Assembly (NCBI RefSeq): GCF_001613065.1
Contig: NZ_BDBQ01000084.1
Location: forward strand, 17,726 to 81,725
Source of the DNA: Nocardia miyunensis NBRC 108239
Lineage (GTDB): Bacteria > Actinomycetota > Actinomycetes > Mycobacteriales > Mycobacteriaceae
Direction of reading: 5' to 3'
Length of the DNA: 64,000 nucleotides
The position numbers and the translations under genes are program-made. The notes under the pieces are model-generated. The model had not been told where the DNA came from, did no database searches, and was given only the letters and a program-made list of their open reading frames with translations. This document shows, in pieces, positions 42,531 through 50,663 of the stretch. The stretch's first letter is position 1; each line of letters opens with the position of its first letter.

Positions 42531-42788
42531 TTACTTACCGGGAGTGGCGAATACGAACAGCGCCATGAAGGCGAGGTTGATGAAGTACGCGGCCTCGACC
42601 AGACCAACGGTCAGGAAGAAGTTACCGCGCAACCGGCCCTCGGCCTCGGGCTGCCGGGTCACACCGTTGATCAGCGCGGAACCCGCCAGGCCGTCACCGA
42701 TACCGGCGCCGATAGCGCCACCGGCCATGATGATGCCGCCACCGATGAGGGCACCCTGGACGATCTGAGCGGTTGCTGGATCTGCCAT
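42531..42788 (-). CDS. atpE: ATP synthase subunit c
   Basis: An 85-residue proteolipid of two helices. Helix 1 is the Gly-rich GALIGGGIIMAGGAIGAGIGDG; helix 2 holds the proton-carrying Glu in G-L-V-E-A-A-Y-F-I-N-L-A-F. The residues that contact bedaquiline in mycobacteria (Asp in GAGIGD, and the Leu, Glu, Ala, Ile of LVEAAYFI) are all the sensitive-type residues, so drug binding is predicted but untested. ATG 42788 follows GGAAG by five bases; a GTG six bases upstream is less likely. Confidence 0.97.
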   Translation of the reverse strand: MADPATAQIVQGALIGGGIIMAGGAIGAGIGDGLAGSALINGVTRQPEAEGRLRGNFFLTVGLVEAAYFINLAFMALFVFATPGK

Positions 42789-42833
42789 TTTCACTTCCTG
42801 TTCTCGAACAGTTACTCCGACCGGCGGCGCCGA

Positions 42834-43628
42834 TCAGTGGTCTTCGTGCTCCAGAGCCATCGACTGGCTGAAGTACAGTACGGTCAGCAGCGAGAAGATG
42901 AACGCCTGGATCGCTCCGACGAACACATCGAACATCTTCCAGATTGCGTTCGGCCCCCAGCTGATCCACACCGGGAACAGCGTGATCACCGCGACCATAA
43001 CGCCGCCGGCGAACATGTTGCCGAAGAGTCGCAGCGAGAGCGACAACGGCTTGGCGATCTCCTCGATGATGTTGATCAGCACCATCGGGCCCCATCCGGT
43101 GTGCCCCTTCAGCAACTGCTTGAAGTGGCCGCCCAGCCCGCGCCGCTTGATGCCCGCGCCCTGGTAGAAGACGAACACGAACAGGGCCAGGGCGTAGACG
43201 AAGTTGACGTCCGAGGCGGGCGGCGACACCAGTTCACCCTCGCCGTACTGGACCGGCAGCACCGAGAGCCAGTTGGACAGCAGGATGAAGGTGAACAGCG
43301 TGACCGCCAACGGCAGAACGAACGGGGCGACCCGCAGGCCGATGCCCGATTCCACCTGTTCGCGCATCTGCACGGTGACGGTCTCGAAGAACAGCTGTAC
43401 ACCGTTCGGCACGCCGGAGGTGAGTTTGACACGCAGGATGATCGCCAACACGATCACGATCAGCGCGGCGACCGACGTCGAGACGATGGTGTCGACATTG
43501 AAATCCATGCCGAGGAAATGTGCGACCGCGTGGTCGCCGACCTTGATCTTGGCACCGGCATCGGCAAGCGGGAGTTCAGACCGGGCGATCGAACTCGGGA
43601 TACCGGTCAACGAGGCGTGGATCGTCAT
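42834..43628 (-). CDS. atpB: ATP synthase subunit a
   Basis: A 264-residue membrane subunit with about six helices. The essential arginine lies in S-L-R-L-F-G-N-M-F-A-G-G, the family hallmark, and E-E-I-A-K-P precedes it. ATG 43628 overlaps the atpI stop by 4 bp (ATGA), which fixes the start over the longer frame. It forms the proton half-channels against the c-ring. Confidence 0.97.
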   Translation of the reverse strand: MTIHASLTGIPSSIARSELPLADAGAKIKVGDHAVAHFLGMDFNVDTIVSTSVAALIVIVLAIILRVKLTSGVPNGVQLFFETVTVQMREQVESGIGLRVAPFVLPLAVTLFTFILLSNWLSVLPVQYGEGELVSPPASDVNFVYALALFVFVFYQGAGIKRRGLGGHFKQLLKGHTGWGPMVLINIIEEIAKPLSLSLRLFGNMFAGGVMVAVITLFPVWISWGPNAIWKMFDVFVGAIQAFIFSLLTVLYFSQSMALEHEDH

Positions 43629-44005
43629 GACAGCTGGCGCATCGCTTTCCACTCGGGCAGGACAGTGTGAAGAACCAGGATGACCTGGAAGAGGGCCAGA
43701 CCGAAGAAGACTCCGATGCCGTTGGGCCGGGCGAGGTAGGCCACCAGTATCGACAGTGCCGTCAGTCCGAACAGGCGGACCGCGGATGATAGCAGCAAGC
43801 CCTGCTTGCTGGGCGTCTCCGAGCGAATCTGGTGGGTGATGAACTTCCAGGTGAGCTGAGCGTTCAGCCAGCCCAACCCGAGTCCGATGCAGATGAACGT
43901 ACCCAGCAACAACCGGTCAAGCGGACCCGCTACCACCAGAGCCAGCACACCGAACGCGGTCGCAACATAGGCCGCGCGGCGTATCCGGAGTCTGTCGACA
44001 TTCAC
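43625..44005 (-). CDS. atpI: ATP synthase subunit I-like protein
   Basis: A 126-residue membrane protein with four helices and the Y-L-A-R-P-N-G-I-G-V-F-F-G segment of actinobacterial AtpI-type proteins, which help to assemble the c-ring. It is the first gene of the operon, and its stop overlaps atpB. ATG 44005. The promoter should lie in 44006-44435. Confidence 0.85.
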   Translation of the reverse strand: MNVDRLRIRRAAYVATAFGVLALVVAGPLDRLLLGTFICIGLGLGWLNAQLTWKFITHQIRSETPSKQGLLLSSAVRLFGLTALSILVAYLARPNGIGVFFGLALFQVILVLHTVLPEWKAMRQLS

Positions 44006-44435
44006 TGTGACACCGCCTCGCCGGTCGTCCCACCTCGTAGTGGGTCATGATTGTCCGTCAGCTTACACATACTCAACGACGTTGCGTAGCAACAATTTTG
44101 ATCTTCGCACAGATGATCTTGATATGGCTCGGAATCGTGTCGGGACAGCTCTACAGCGATCCCCCAGCTAACGGGACAAATGGCCCATATCCGGCAAATC
44201 GGTGTGACGCAACACTATCCGGCGTCGGTCCGGCAAAACCGGCGCCACGCCATTATGAGGGAGGGCTTTTCGGCGGAATGTCGCAATACAAACATGCGTT
44301 TCGGGGCGGGACCGGGCTACCCGGACGCGGATTCGGCGTCAACATCGGCCGCCGCCGACACGTGCGGGACCGCTGGCGCGCGACCCCCGCATCGGCGAAG
44401 GTGAGTGGACGATCGCCGGACCGAGAGGCGGCACC
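44006..44435. other. Divergent spacer, atp operon and symporter genes
   Basis: This 430-base region separates atpI (minus) from the DUF3311 gene (plus) and should hold promoters for both. It is AT-richer near 44060-44200. A short dyad GTTGC-GTA-GCAAC lies near 44080. Open frames through it are shadows. Confidence 0.5.
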
Positions 44436-44720
44436 ATGCCGGAATCCACGACCGCGCCCATCCCCCTGCGCGAACGCGGGAAGATCCTGTGGCTGCTCGC
44501 ACTGCCGGGCCTGCTGTACTGCCTCGCGCCCTTCGTGGCCAACCGCATCGAACCGCGCGTGGCCGGGATCCCCTTCCTCGTCGTCTATTTCCTCGTCGTG
44601 ACGGTGCTGACCGGGCCGGTCGTCGCCCTGGTGGCCCGGTTCGATCCGGCATATCGCACGGGTGCACCGGAATACGTGCCCGCCGACGAGAACCCCGCGC
44701 AGCCGGACCAGGGCGCATGA
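44436..44720 (+). CDS. DUF3311 symporter-associated membrane protein
   Basis: A 94-residue protein with two membrane helices (KILWLLALPGLLYCLAPF with A-N-R-I-E-P-R-V following, and PFLVVYFLVVTVLTGPVVALVA), matching DUF3311, a small partner almost always encoded next to a sodium:solute symporter. The symporter follows at 44896. ATG 44436. Its stop overlaps the small frame at 44717 by 4 bp. Confidence 0.85.
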   Translation: MPESTTAPIPLRERGKILWLLALPGLLYCLAPFVANRIEPRVAGIPFLVVYFLVVTVLTGPVVALVARFDPAYRTGAPEYVPADENPAQPDQGA

Positions 44721-44899
44721 GCGAGCTGTGCACGGCGTACTCGACCGCGGGGCGAGGCGCGGTCGTGAACATGGCGCAGCGGACCCTCGCCGCCGGACAT
44801 CAGCGTCAGCGAGGTGGAGTTGTGAGCCGAGCACAGCAGAGTCCGCCTTCGACACAGTGCGTGGCGCCGAAGCAGGGCGATGTCGAGGTGGCGTCGTGA
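44717..44899 (+). CDS. Possible 60-residue coupled small protein
   Basis: A 60-codon frame (MSELCTAYSTAGRGAVVNMA...) whose ATG overlaps the DUF3311 stop as ATGA and whose TGA overlaps the symporter's GTG as GTGA. Both junctions are exact 4-bp couplings, which is unlikely by chance but possible. The sequence has two Cys and no recognisable fold. It may be a real small protein or a translated spacer that carries ribosomes to the symporter start. Confidence 0.4.
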   Translation: MSELCTAYSTAGRGAVVNMAQRTLAAGHQRQRGGVVSRAQQSPPSTQCVAPKQGDVEVAS

Positions 44900-46389
44900 G
44901 CGCCCGCGCGGCGGTGGCCGTCTGGCTGTTCGCGGTCGCGATGATCGTCGCGGTCGTGATCGGGGTGCTGTCCGGACGCGGCCGGGAACGTTCCATGTCG
45001 GAGTGGTCGGTGTCCGGGCGCGGGCTGGGGACGCTGTTCGTCCTGCTGTTGATGGCGGGCGAGTCGTATACGAGTTTCTCGTTCCTGGGTGCGGCGGGCT
45101 GGTCGTATCGATACGGGGTGCCGATCTTCTATCTGATCGCGTACCTGAGCACCGGTCTGGTCGCCGCCTACTTCGTCGCGCCGCTGCTGTGGACCTACTG
45201 CGCCCGGCACGGGCTGATGTCGATCGCCGACATCGCCGAATTCCGGTTCGGGTCGCGAGCGCTGGGCGTCGTCGTGGCGGTGATCTGCACGATCTTCCTG
45301 ATTCCCTATGTACAGCTGCAGATTCAGGGCATGGGCGTGGTGGTGCACGCGATGTCCTATGGGGCCGTCGACCTGAAGATCGCCGCCGTCGTGTCGTTCG
45401 TGGTGGCCGAGGCGTTCATCCTGGCCTCGGGACTACGCGGATCGGCCTGGGTGAGCGTGCTCAAGGATGCGCTCGCGGTGTTGTCGGTGGTGTTCCTGGC
45501 GATCTACGTGCCCTGGCACTACTTCCACGGTCCGGGGCGACTGCTGGACCGGCTGGTGACCGAACATTCGCGGTGGCTCACATTTCCGGGCGCCGGCGGC
45601 GGGACCTTCGGTACGGCCTGGTTCATCTCGACGATCGTGCTGAACGTCGTGACCATCTGCATCTTCCCCACCACCGTCGCGGGATATCTCTCGGCGAGCG
45701 GTCCCACTGCGCTGCGGCGCAATTCGATTCTGCTGCCCTGGTATCAGTTGCTGCTGGTGATCCCGATGTTCATCGGCGCGGCAGCGCTGTTCGTCGCGCC
45801 GAACCTGACCGATCCAGATCTGGCGCTGTTCACCCTGGTGACCGATTCGCTGCCGCCCGCGGTGGTGGCGCTCATCGGCATCGCGGGCGCGCTGTCGGCC
45901 ATCGTGCCGATGAGCGTCTTCCTGGTGTCGATCGGAACACTGTGGGGCAGAACGATTCTCGGCGGCGGCCTGGCGGGCGCGGCCCGGAGTGCGGCCGGCG
46001 AACCGGGCCGATCCGCCGACCGGCAGCGCGAATGGTCACGGCTGATCTGCCTGATCGCCGGTGCGATCGCCCTGGGCGGTGCGCTGCGGTATCCGAAATT
46101 GCTGGTGAATCTGTCGGTGCTGTCCTACGAGGGCATCGCGCAGTTGCTGCCCGCGGTGTTGTTCGGGCTCTACTGGCGACGCCTGACCGCCGCCGGCGCA
46201 TCCGCCGGGCTGGTCGTCGGCACCGTGATCGTGCTCGTCCTGCATGCCACGGGGCGGGATCCGCTGTGGGGCGTCAATGGCGGACTGTTCGCGCTGGCGG
46301 CGAATCTCGTGGTCGCGGCGATCGTCTCGACGCTCGTACCTCGCGCCGGTTCGGCCGAGCATCCCTTGCGCCGGTTTAGTGAGAGATGA
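44896..46389 (+). CDS. Sodium:solute symporter (SSS family)
   Basis: A 497-residue transporter with about 13 membrane helices. The conserved SSS start is visible (GRGLGTLFVLLLMAGESYTSFSFLGAAGW) and the long loop Y-C-A-R-H-G-L-M-S-I-A-D-I-A-E-F-R-F-G-S follows. Pairing with DUF3311 fits SSS members that carry monocarboxylates or similar small acids; the substrate is not readable. GTG 44896 is chosen because the hydrophobic first helix begins there (VSARAAVAVWLFAVAMIV) and the codon overlaps the preceding stop. Confidence 0.88.
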   Translation: MSARAAVAVWLFAVAMIVAVVIGVLSGRGRERSMSEWSVSGRGLGTLFVLLLMAGESYTSFSFLGAAGWSYRYGVPIFYLIAYLSTGLVAAYFVAPLLWTYCARHGLMSIADIAEFRFGSRALGVVVAVICTIFLIPYVQLQIQGMGVVVHAMSYGAVDLKIAAVVSFVVAEAFILASGLRGSAWVSVLKDALAVLSVVFLAIYVPWHYFHGPGRLLDRLVTEHSRWLTFPGAGGGTFGTAWFISTIVLNVVTICIFPTTVAGYLSASGPTALRRNSILLPWYQLLLVIPMFIGAAALFVAPNLTDPDLALFTLVTDSLPPAVVALIGIAGALSAIVPMSVFLVSIGTLWGRTILGGGLAGAARSAAGEPGRSADRQREWSRLICLIAGAIALGGALRYPKLLVNLSVLSYEGIAQLLPAVLFGLYWRRLTAAGASAGLVVGTVIVLVLHATGRDPLWGVNGGLFALAANLVVAAIVSTLVPRAGSAEHPLRRFSER

Positions 46390-46751
46390 GAAGATATAGG
46401 GGACCGTATGTGAAACGGCTGTAGTGCGAACTCGTGTGTCGTCACGGCTTTCACCTCGGGATCGGTGCCCCGATTTCGGCTGGGGAACCGAGGTGGAAAC
46501 GGCTTTGCGCAACCTGCGGAACTGGTCATGCGATATACAGACAAGAGGTCTATGTATGCGCACATTATCTGGCAACAGCGAGCAAGGGCCGCATTCTACC
46601 GGTGCAATCCGGACACTTCCGTAAGATTTTCTGACATATGATTAGCCAGCAGGATGCTGGGTATGCCTCACCCTGGGTTCGCATCCGGTGAGGGCGATAC
46701 CCGCCTGATGTTCAGATTGGTCGCAGCTTCACACGTTGAGGAGGCAGTACC
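46390..46751 (+). promoter_or_regulatory. Long leader upstream of GT4 gene, with hairpins
   Basis: This 362-base region has no credible gene. It contains a dyad TTTCACCTCGG / CCGAGGTGGAAA at about 46450-46502 with GGGGAACC inside, and a strong hairpin with arms 46659-46672 and 46687-46702 (GGGTATGCCTCACC with GGTGAGGGCGATACCC, one bulged G and one mismatch or bulge) ending 49 bases before the ATG. The layout suggests a structured 5' leader; no known riboswitch class could be matched with confidence. Confidence 0.4.
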
Positions 46752-47921
46752 ATGAGCGCCATCCCGTCCGATGCCGATTCACGCATTGTGGGATTCCGAA
46801 AGTCCGTCGCGCCGCTCAATATCGTCATGGTCGCACCACCGTATTTCGAAGTTCCACCCTCGGGGTACGGCGGGGTCGAGGCGGTAGTCGCGCAGCTCAC
46901 GGACGCATTGACCGCCCGCGGACATCGCGTCACGCTGCTCGGGGCGGGGAAATCGGGGACCACCGGGCGGTTCGTCAAGGTGTGGGACGACATTCTCGCC
47001 GAACGCCTCGGCGATCCCTTTCCCGAGGTACTGCACGCGCTGAAGGTCCGGCGTATCGTCACCGAATTGGCGCGCACCGAACGCATCGACATCGTGCACG
47101 ACCACACATTCGCCGGGCCGCTCAACGCACCGATGTATTCCTCGCTGGGTATCCCCACCGTCGTTACCGTGCACGGCCCGGTGGACGGTGAACCACAGGA
47201 TTACTACCGGGCGCTGGGGACCTCGGCGGAGCTGATCGCGATCAGCGACCGGCAGCGGGCGTTGGCGCCGGGATTGAATTGGCTGAGCCGGGTGCACAAT
47301 GCGGTACGGCCCATCGAATGGCCGCTGCAGACCGAGAAGCAGAATTTCGCCCTGTTTCTGGGCCGGTACGCCCCGTACAAGGGCCCGGATCTGGCTCTAC
47401 AGGCCGCTCATGCCGCGAATATTCCGCTGGTTCTCGCGGCGAAGATGAACGAACCGCCCGAACGGGAGTATTTCAATTCCGCGGTTCGGCCGCTGCTGAC
47501 CGACCGCGACTGCGTATTCGGCGAGGCCGACGCGGTGGCCAAACGGCTGTTGCTGTCCTCGGCGCGGTGTCTGCTGTTCCCGATCCGGTGGGAGGAGCCG
47601 TTCGGGATCGTGATGATCGAGGCGATGGCGTGCGGCACACCGGTGGTGGCGCTGCGCGGCGGCGCGGTCGACGAGGTCGTCGAGGACGGGGTCACCGGGA
47701 TCATCTGTGACGACCCGTCGGAACTCCCCGCGGCCATCGCCGAGGTGGGCCGCATCGACCCGCTCGCCTGCCGACGTCGCGTGATGGAGCGATTCTCGGT
47801 GGACGAACTCGGGGCCGGATACGAGGCCGCCTACTACGCGGCGCTGGAATCCCGCCCGGCACCGCAGATCCCGGCCATTCCGCAGCTCGACCGGGCGATG
47901 TCCTTCGCGGTGAACCACTGA
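46752..47921 (+). CDS. GT4-family glycosyltransferase
   Basis: A 389-residue GT-B glycosyltransferase. The N-terminal domain has the donor/acceptor loop P-P-S-G-Y-G-G-V-E, and the C-terminal domain has F-L-G-R-Y-A-P-Y-K-G and the E-x7-E motif in P-F-G-I-V-M-I-E-A-M-A-C-G-T-P-V. No membrane helix. ATG 46752 follows GAGGAGG by about eight bases. It stands alone with its own leader and a terminator-like hairpin behind. Acceptor unknown. It is related at family level to the broken gene at 33682-34763. Confidence 0.85.
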   Translation: MSAIPSDADSRIVGFRKSVAPLNIVMVAPPYFEVPPSGYGGVEAVVAQLTDALTARGHRVTLLGAGKSGTTGRFVKVWDDILAERLGDPFPEVLHALKVRRIVTELARTERIDIVHDHTFAGPLNAPMYSSLGIPTVVTVHGPVDGEPQDYYRALGTSAELIAISDRQRALAPGLNWLSRVHNAVRPIEWPLQTEKQNFALFLGRYAPYKGPDLALQAAHAANIPLVLAAKMNEPPEREYFNSAVRPLLTDRDCVFGEADAVAKRLLLSSARCLLFPIRWEEPFGIVMIEAMACGTPVVALRGGAVDEVVEDGVTGIICDDPSELPAAIAEVGRIDPLACRRRVMERFSVDELGAGYEAAYYAALESRPAPQIPAIPQLDRAMSFAVNH

Positions 47922-47927
47922 TCCGGC

Positions 47928-47964
47928 CTGATCCGTATCCCGTGTCCGACGGGGTACGGGTCAG
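47928..47964 (+). terminator. Terminator-like hairpin after GT4 gene
   Basis: A 16-bp stem (47928-47943 with 47949-47964, CTGATCCGTATCCCGT and complement with two G-U pairs), loop GTCCG, starting 6 bases after the stop. No clear T-tract follows. Confidence 0.75.
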
Positions 47965-48000
47965 GGAGCCGGTACGCCTGCTCGATTACGGGTCGGCGGG

Positions 48001-48507
48001 TCAGTAGTCGACGCTGCCCAACTGTCCCTCGAGCAGGAGCAGGAGATCGCCGAGAATGCGCGCCAGCTCACCTTGCTCGTCCCCGGGCAGCCGGGACAGC
48101 AACTCCTGCTCATAGGAAAGCTGTTGCGGGAAAAGGCGATCGATCAACTCTCGACCGGAGTCGGTGAGCGAGAGGTGCGCCACCCGCCGATCGCGCTCAT
48201 CGATGCGGCGGTCGACCAGGCCCCGATTCTCCAGTCCCCGCACCCGTTTGGTGACCGCCGCCGGTGAGGCGAAGGTCTCGCGGGCCAGGCGTCCGGGCGT
48301 CAGCTCGCCGCCGATGCGGCGCAGTGCGGTCAGGATGTCGAATTCCGGGCGGCTCAACTCGGCCGTGCCCAGTGGGGCGTCGGCGACCCGTTGCAGTAGC
48401 GCCGCACAGCGATTGAGGCGGCCGAGCACCGCGATCGGGCCGAGGTTCAGCTCGGGATGCACGACCTCCCATTGGCGCAGTACGCCCGCCACCGCGTCCT
48501 CCGTCAC
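48001..48507 (-). CDS. MarR-family transcriptional regulator
   Basis: A 168-residue winged-helix regulator. The DNA-binding core (about 60-125) reads R-P-E-F-D-I-L-T-A-L-R-R-I-G then R-L-A-R-E-T-F-A-S-P-A-A-V-T-K-R-V-R-G-L-E-N-R-G-L-V-D-R, the recognition helix and wing R-R-I-D-E-R-D-R-R. GTG 48507 overlaps the stop of the FUSC gene by 4 bp (GTGA), so the regulator is coupled to the transporter and probably represses the shared promoter, where a dyad lies at 50322-50343. Confidence 0.92.
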   Translation of the reverse strand: MTEDAVAGVLRQWEVVHPELNLGPIAVLGRLNRCAALLQRVADAPLGTAELSRPEFDILTALRRIGGELTPGRLARETFASPAAVTKRVRGLENRGLVDRRIDERDRRVAHLSLTDSGRELIDRLFPQQLSYEQELLSRLPGDEQGELARILGDLLLLLEGQLGSVDY

Positions 48508-50306
48508 CGGACGACCACCGGCAGCCGGACCGGAAGTTGTGCCAGCACTTGATGTCCCGCTCGTTCGGAGGCGACGATCCGCTCCTCGGGCACCTCGGTA
48601 CTCCACCACTCCCCGGCCGCGACATCGGCGGACTCGCGCACCTCCACCAGTGCGCCCGCGAGCCGGCGACGCACATCCTGATCCGCCCGCCCGGAGCTCA
48701 GCGTCTCGCGGGCACGGGCGAGCACGGCGTCGAGCTCGCACAATGCCAGCGCGACCCGATCGAAGGCGCGCCGGTTCGGCACGGCGAAACAGATCGCTAC
48801 GGCCACGGCCGCACCCACGCAGGTATCGAGCCAGCGGTCCAGCGCCAGCCGCCCGGCGGGCTGGGCCCCGGCGAACTCGACCATCACCAATGCCATCGGT
48901 GTCACGAATACCGACGCTACCCAATAGTTCCGGGAGATCGTCGCCTCGACCACGAGCTGACAGACCAGCGCGACGGCGACCAGCGCCACCGGATGCACGG
49001 TCAGCGGGACCAGGGCGGTGAAGAGTCCGACCCCGATCAGATTCCCCAGCAGCCGCTGCACCGTGCGATGCCAGGACAGCACGGTATTGGCCACGATCAG
49101 CACCGCGGCCGTCATGACCGCCCAGTACGGCCGGTCCACACCCAGGGCGACGGACAGCAGCCCGGCCGTGGCCGCACCCACCGAAACCCGCGTCGCGAGC
49201 GGGAATCCGGGCGAGGTCGGCCGGAAAGCCGATAGCACCCTGCGTATTCCGCTCGGCGCGTGGTCCGCGTCGCGTTGCATCGCGATGCCGCGGATCTGAT
49301 GCTGTTCGGCGACCTGGCAGTCGACCGCGGGAAGCGGACGCCCGCTACGCAATTCGCGCGCCCAGCCCGCGAGCCGATCGGCTTCGGCGGCCCGCTCGGA
49401 CGGATCGGTGTGCCCGGAGCCGATCGGCAGCGTGGGAGTGCGCTCGGAATGTGCGGCGGCGGTGGGGAATCCGGGTCCGTCCTGGACCTGCGGGCCGGAT
49501 TGCGCTGCGGCGGCCAGAGATTCGGCGCGGACCAGGAGGCGGATCAGCGCGGCGATCCCCGCGACCCGCCGCGGTGTGTCGCCCGGAACCAGCCGAACGG
49601 TGTGCCAGGCGGCATGGCTCGCCGCCGCGGCGTCGTATCGGGCGCGGGCCGCGGCGGGATCGCTCGCGGGCAACCGCACCAGACGAGCGGTGGCGGTCAG
49701 CGCTCGGGCGACGGCGAGCCGCTCCGGGCCGTGCGGGCGCACCAGCGCCGGGGCCATGCAGACCACCCACGCCAGGACGCCGCCGCACAGTACGAGCTCG
49801 AGATGCTCGGGGAGTTCGGCGAGGCGCACCGGCAGGAATCCGGCGGCGGAGATGATGAAGGTGAAGATGACATTTCCGGGCGGGCCGATCCGCGAGGCGT
49901 CGCAGACCAACTTGCACACACCCGCCAGCAGCGCGAGGACCAGCACCCGCACCGCCGCGGCCTCGGTCAGCGCCGCGGTGGTCAGCGCGACGCCGACACC
50001 CGCGATCATCCCGAAGATCACCCAGCCGAGGGCGCGCGCCCGCGCGGCATAGGGCAGACCGTGCCCGTACAGCGCGCAGAGCCCGCCGGCACACGTATAG
50101 AACGCCAGCGGCAGATGTCCGGTGGCCACCAGCACCACCTCGGGCACACCGAGTGCGATCAGCCCGCTGACCGCGGACCGACGCCAGGTATCGGCGGCCG
50201 GGCGCATCCGGAACACCCCGTGCAGCGAGAGCACCTGCCACGCACGCCACAACGTCCGAGCCGAGCGATCGACCGGGCGCAGGTGCATATGGGGCGGCGG
50301 GAACAT
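48504..50306 (-). CDS. FUSC-family membrane protein
   Basis: A 600-residue protein with two clusters of about five membrane helices separated by cytosolic regions, the FUSC (fusaric acid resistance/aromatic exporter) layout. The second cluster has the family stretch D-R-P-Y-W-A-V-M-T-A-A-V-L, then R-T-V-Q-R-L-L-G-N-L-I-G-V. Such proteins export aromatic acids or toxins. It is first in an operon with a MarR regulator. There is no clear ribosome-binding sequence before ATG 50306, so the transcript may be leaderless or nearly so. Confidence 0.85.
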   Translation of the reverse strand: MFPPPHMHLRPVDRSARTLWRAWQVLSLHGVFRMRPAADTWRRSAVSGLIALGVPEVVLVATGHLPLAFYTCAGGLCALYGHGLPYAARARALGWVIFGMIAGVGVALTTAALTEAAAVRVLVLALLAGVCKLVCDASRIGPPGNVIFTFIISAAGFLPVRLAELPEHLELVLCGGVLAWVVCMAPALVRPHGPERLAVARALTATARLVRLPASDPAAARARYDAAAASHAAWHTVRLVPGDTPRRVAGIAALIRLLVRAESLAAAAQSGPQVQDGPGFPTAAAHSERTPTLPIGSGHTDPSERAAEADRLAGWARELRSGRPLPAVDCQVAEQHQIRGIAMQRDADHAPSGIRRVLSAFRPTSPGFPLATRVSVGAATAGLLSVALGVDRPYWAVMTAAVLIVANTVLSWHRTVQRLLGNLIGVGLFTALVPLTVHPVALVAVALVCQLVVEATISRNYWVASVFVTPMALVMVEFAGAQPAGRLALDRWLDTCVGAAVAVAICFAVPNRRAFDRVALALCELDAVLARARETLSSGRADQDVRRRLAGALVEVRESADVAAGEWWSTEVPEERIVASERAGHQVLAQLPVRLPVVVR

Positions 50307-50321
50307 GCGAGAAGTTTAGCA

Positions 50322-50343
50322 GATATTTTACCTGGAAAATATC
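50322..50343. promoter_or_regulatory. Candidate MarR operator
   Basis: A perfect dyad GATATTTT-ACCTGG-AAAATATC (8-bp arms, 6-bp spacer) lies 16 bases upstream of the FUSC start in an otherwise GC-rich region. Size and AT-richness suit a MarR dimer, and the regulator gene is the second gene of the operon. Binding is inferred. Confidence 0.65.
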
Positions 50344-50663
50344 TCGATATGCGGCGTCTCACACTTCGTGTCCGGAGCGAGACGCCGGGACGCTACAGTC
50401 GTCCGAGACGAGAGCAGGGCCGTACCGCGGTTGCAGCGGCGAGCCGCTCGGGCGGATTTCCGGCATGGTTCCCGGAAATGACGGATGCCGTGAAATAACT
50501 CGTAATTCAACTATTTTTGACTCCCGATTGCTCGGCCCGGGTAACCGAGTTCCCGGTGAGACGTCGCCAATTGTGACCTATGACGATTTCTGACTAATCC
50601 AGGCCTCACTTCCCGGCCGATGGGATCGGCCGGAATATCACGATCCGCGTACGAATAATCTCG
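50344..50663. other. Spacer between AraC and FUSC genes
   Basis: This 320-base region downstream of the AraC-type gene has no credible gene. It should hold the rest of the FUSC promoter. It is AT-richer near 50500-50660. Confidence 0.5.

Noticed and set aside
46440..46510. Possible cyclic-di-AMP (ydaO-type) riboswitch before the GT4 gene
   Set aside because: GGGGAACC and a dyad are suggestive, but the other conserved ydaO segments could not be found; kept only as an unassigned leader.
49260..50498. Long plus-strand frame opposite the FUSC gene
   Set aside because: It is Arg/Gly/Pro-rich as expected of a shadow; the minus-strand FUSC protein has clear membrane helices and family motifs.
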